Source of the DNA: an uncultured bacterium
GTDB taxonomy: Bacteria > CALINM01
Assembly (NCBI GenBank): GCA_938045315.1
Contig: CALINM010000225.1
Location: forward strand, 1 to 14,877
DNA: 14,877 bases
Direction: 5' to 3'
The notes beneath the pieces were generated by a model, which worked only from the letters and a program-made list of their open reading frames with translations, searched no databases and was not told the DNA's origin. Both the position numbers and the translations under genes were made by a program. Below, in pieces: positions 14,833 to 14,877 of the stretch. Positions within the stretch are counted from its first letter, which is position 1. Every line of letters starts with the position of its first letter.

Positions 14833-14877
14833 ATGGCTAAAATATTTGAAGATATTACAAAGACTATTGGCAATACC
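14833..14877 (+). CDS. cysK: Cysteine synthase (O-acetylserine sulfhydrylase), first 15 codons only
   Basis: Only MAKIFEDITKTIGNT is in the window, but the pattern of a short Lys-Ile-Phe-Glu-Asp start followed by TIGNT, which normally continues as PLV, is the conserved N-terminus of the PLP-dependent CysK family. That enzyme makes cysteine from O-acetylserine and sulfide. The start is supported by a strong Shine-Dalgarno and promoter. The gene runs off the right edge, so the lysine that binds PLP and the exact subtype (CysK versus CysM or a cystathionine beta-synthase relative) cannot be checked. Confidence 0.75.
   Translation, partial: MAKIFEDITKTIGNT

Noticed and set aside
1-14877. Insertion sequences, CRISPR arrays, phage genes, toxin-antitoxin pairs, attachment sites at the tRNA
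   Set aside because: No transposase, integrase, spaced repeat array or partial tRNA copy was seen. The tRNA is followed directly by an ordinary gene without an integrase.

Overview
The window is AT-rich bacterial DNA (by eye about one third G+C) and densely coded on both strands. Non-ATG starts are common: GTG for the fused binding-protein/permease gene, tig and clpX, and TTG for the amino-acid ATPase. The gene set includes a c-type cytochrome P460, a tig-clpP-clpX-HU block, a fused amino-acid binding protein/permease and a B12-binding-type radical SAM protein. Together these suggest a low-GC Gram-negative anaerobe or microaerophile; a Deferribacterota-like lineage (Calditerrivibrio/Deferribacter type) is my best guess. 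That assignment is inference and was not checked against a database.

Layout: (1) 1-838, the 3' part of an AEC-family transporter, converging at a hairpin on (2) a small periplasmic cytochrome P460-family protein (875-1351, minus) with its own promoter. (3) 1421-3684 (minus), a two-gene polar amino-acid ABC importer: a fused binding protein/permease and its ATPase, overlapping by 4 bases. (4) A divergent promoter region, then tig-clpP-clpX (3847-6985, plus), the folding and proteolysis operon. (5) The HU gene (7123-7395) with its own strong promoter and a clear terminator; lon, which commonly sits between clpX and the HU gene, is absent. (6) A tRNA-Val(UAC) gene right behind that terminator. 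(7) A stand-alone polyprenyl-phosphate sugar phosphotransferase (7611-8981). (8) An SBP-less NitT/TauT-type ABC system (9036-12051): a permease with two fused transmembrane domains and an ATPase with an extra C-terminal domain that looks winged-helix-like. (9) On the minus strand, a radical SAM/MFS pair (14724 down to 12056) overlapping by 4 bases, transcribed divergently from (10) the first codons of a cysteine synthase gene (14833-14877).

The housekeeping part (tig to HU) has textbook promoters and Shine-Dalgarno sites. The accessory genes from 7611 onward look different: the sugar phosphotransferase, the fused permease and the radical SAM gene all lack a Shine-Dalgarno site, and the fused permease has a strong -10 box only about 10 bases before its ATG, suggesting leaderless translation. 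No mobile element, CRISPR array, rRNA gene or obvious pseudogene is visible. The parts I would most want characterised are the SBP-less ABC pair with its C-terminal domain, the radical SAM/exporter pair, and the pure A/T 18-bp inverted repeat immediately upstream of the HU promoter.
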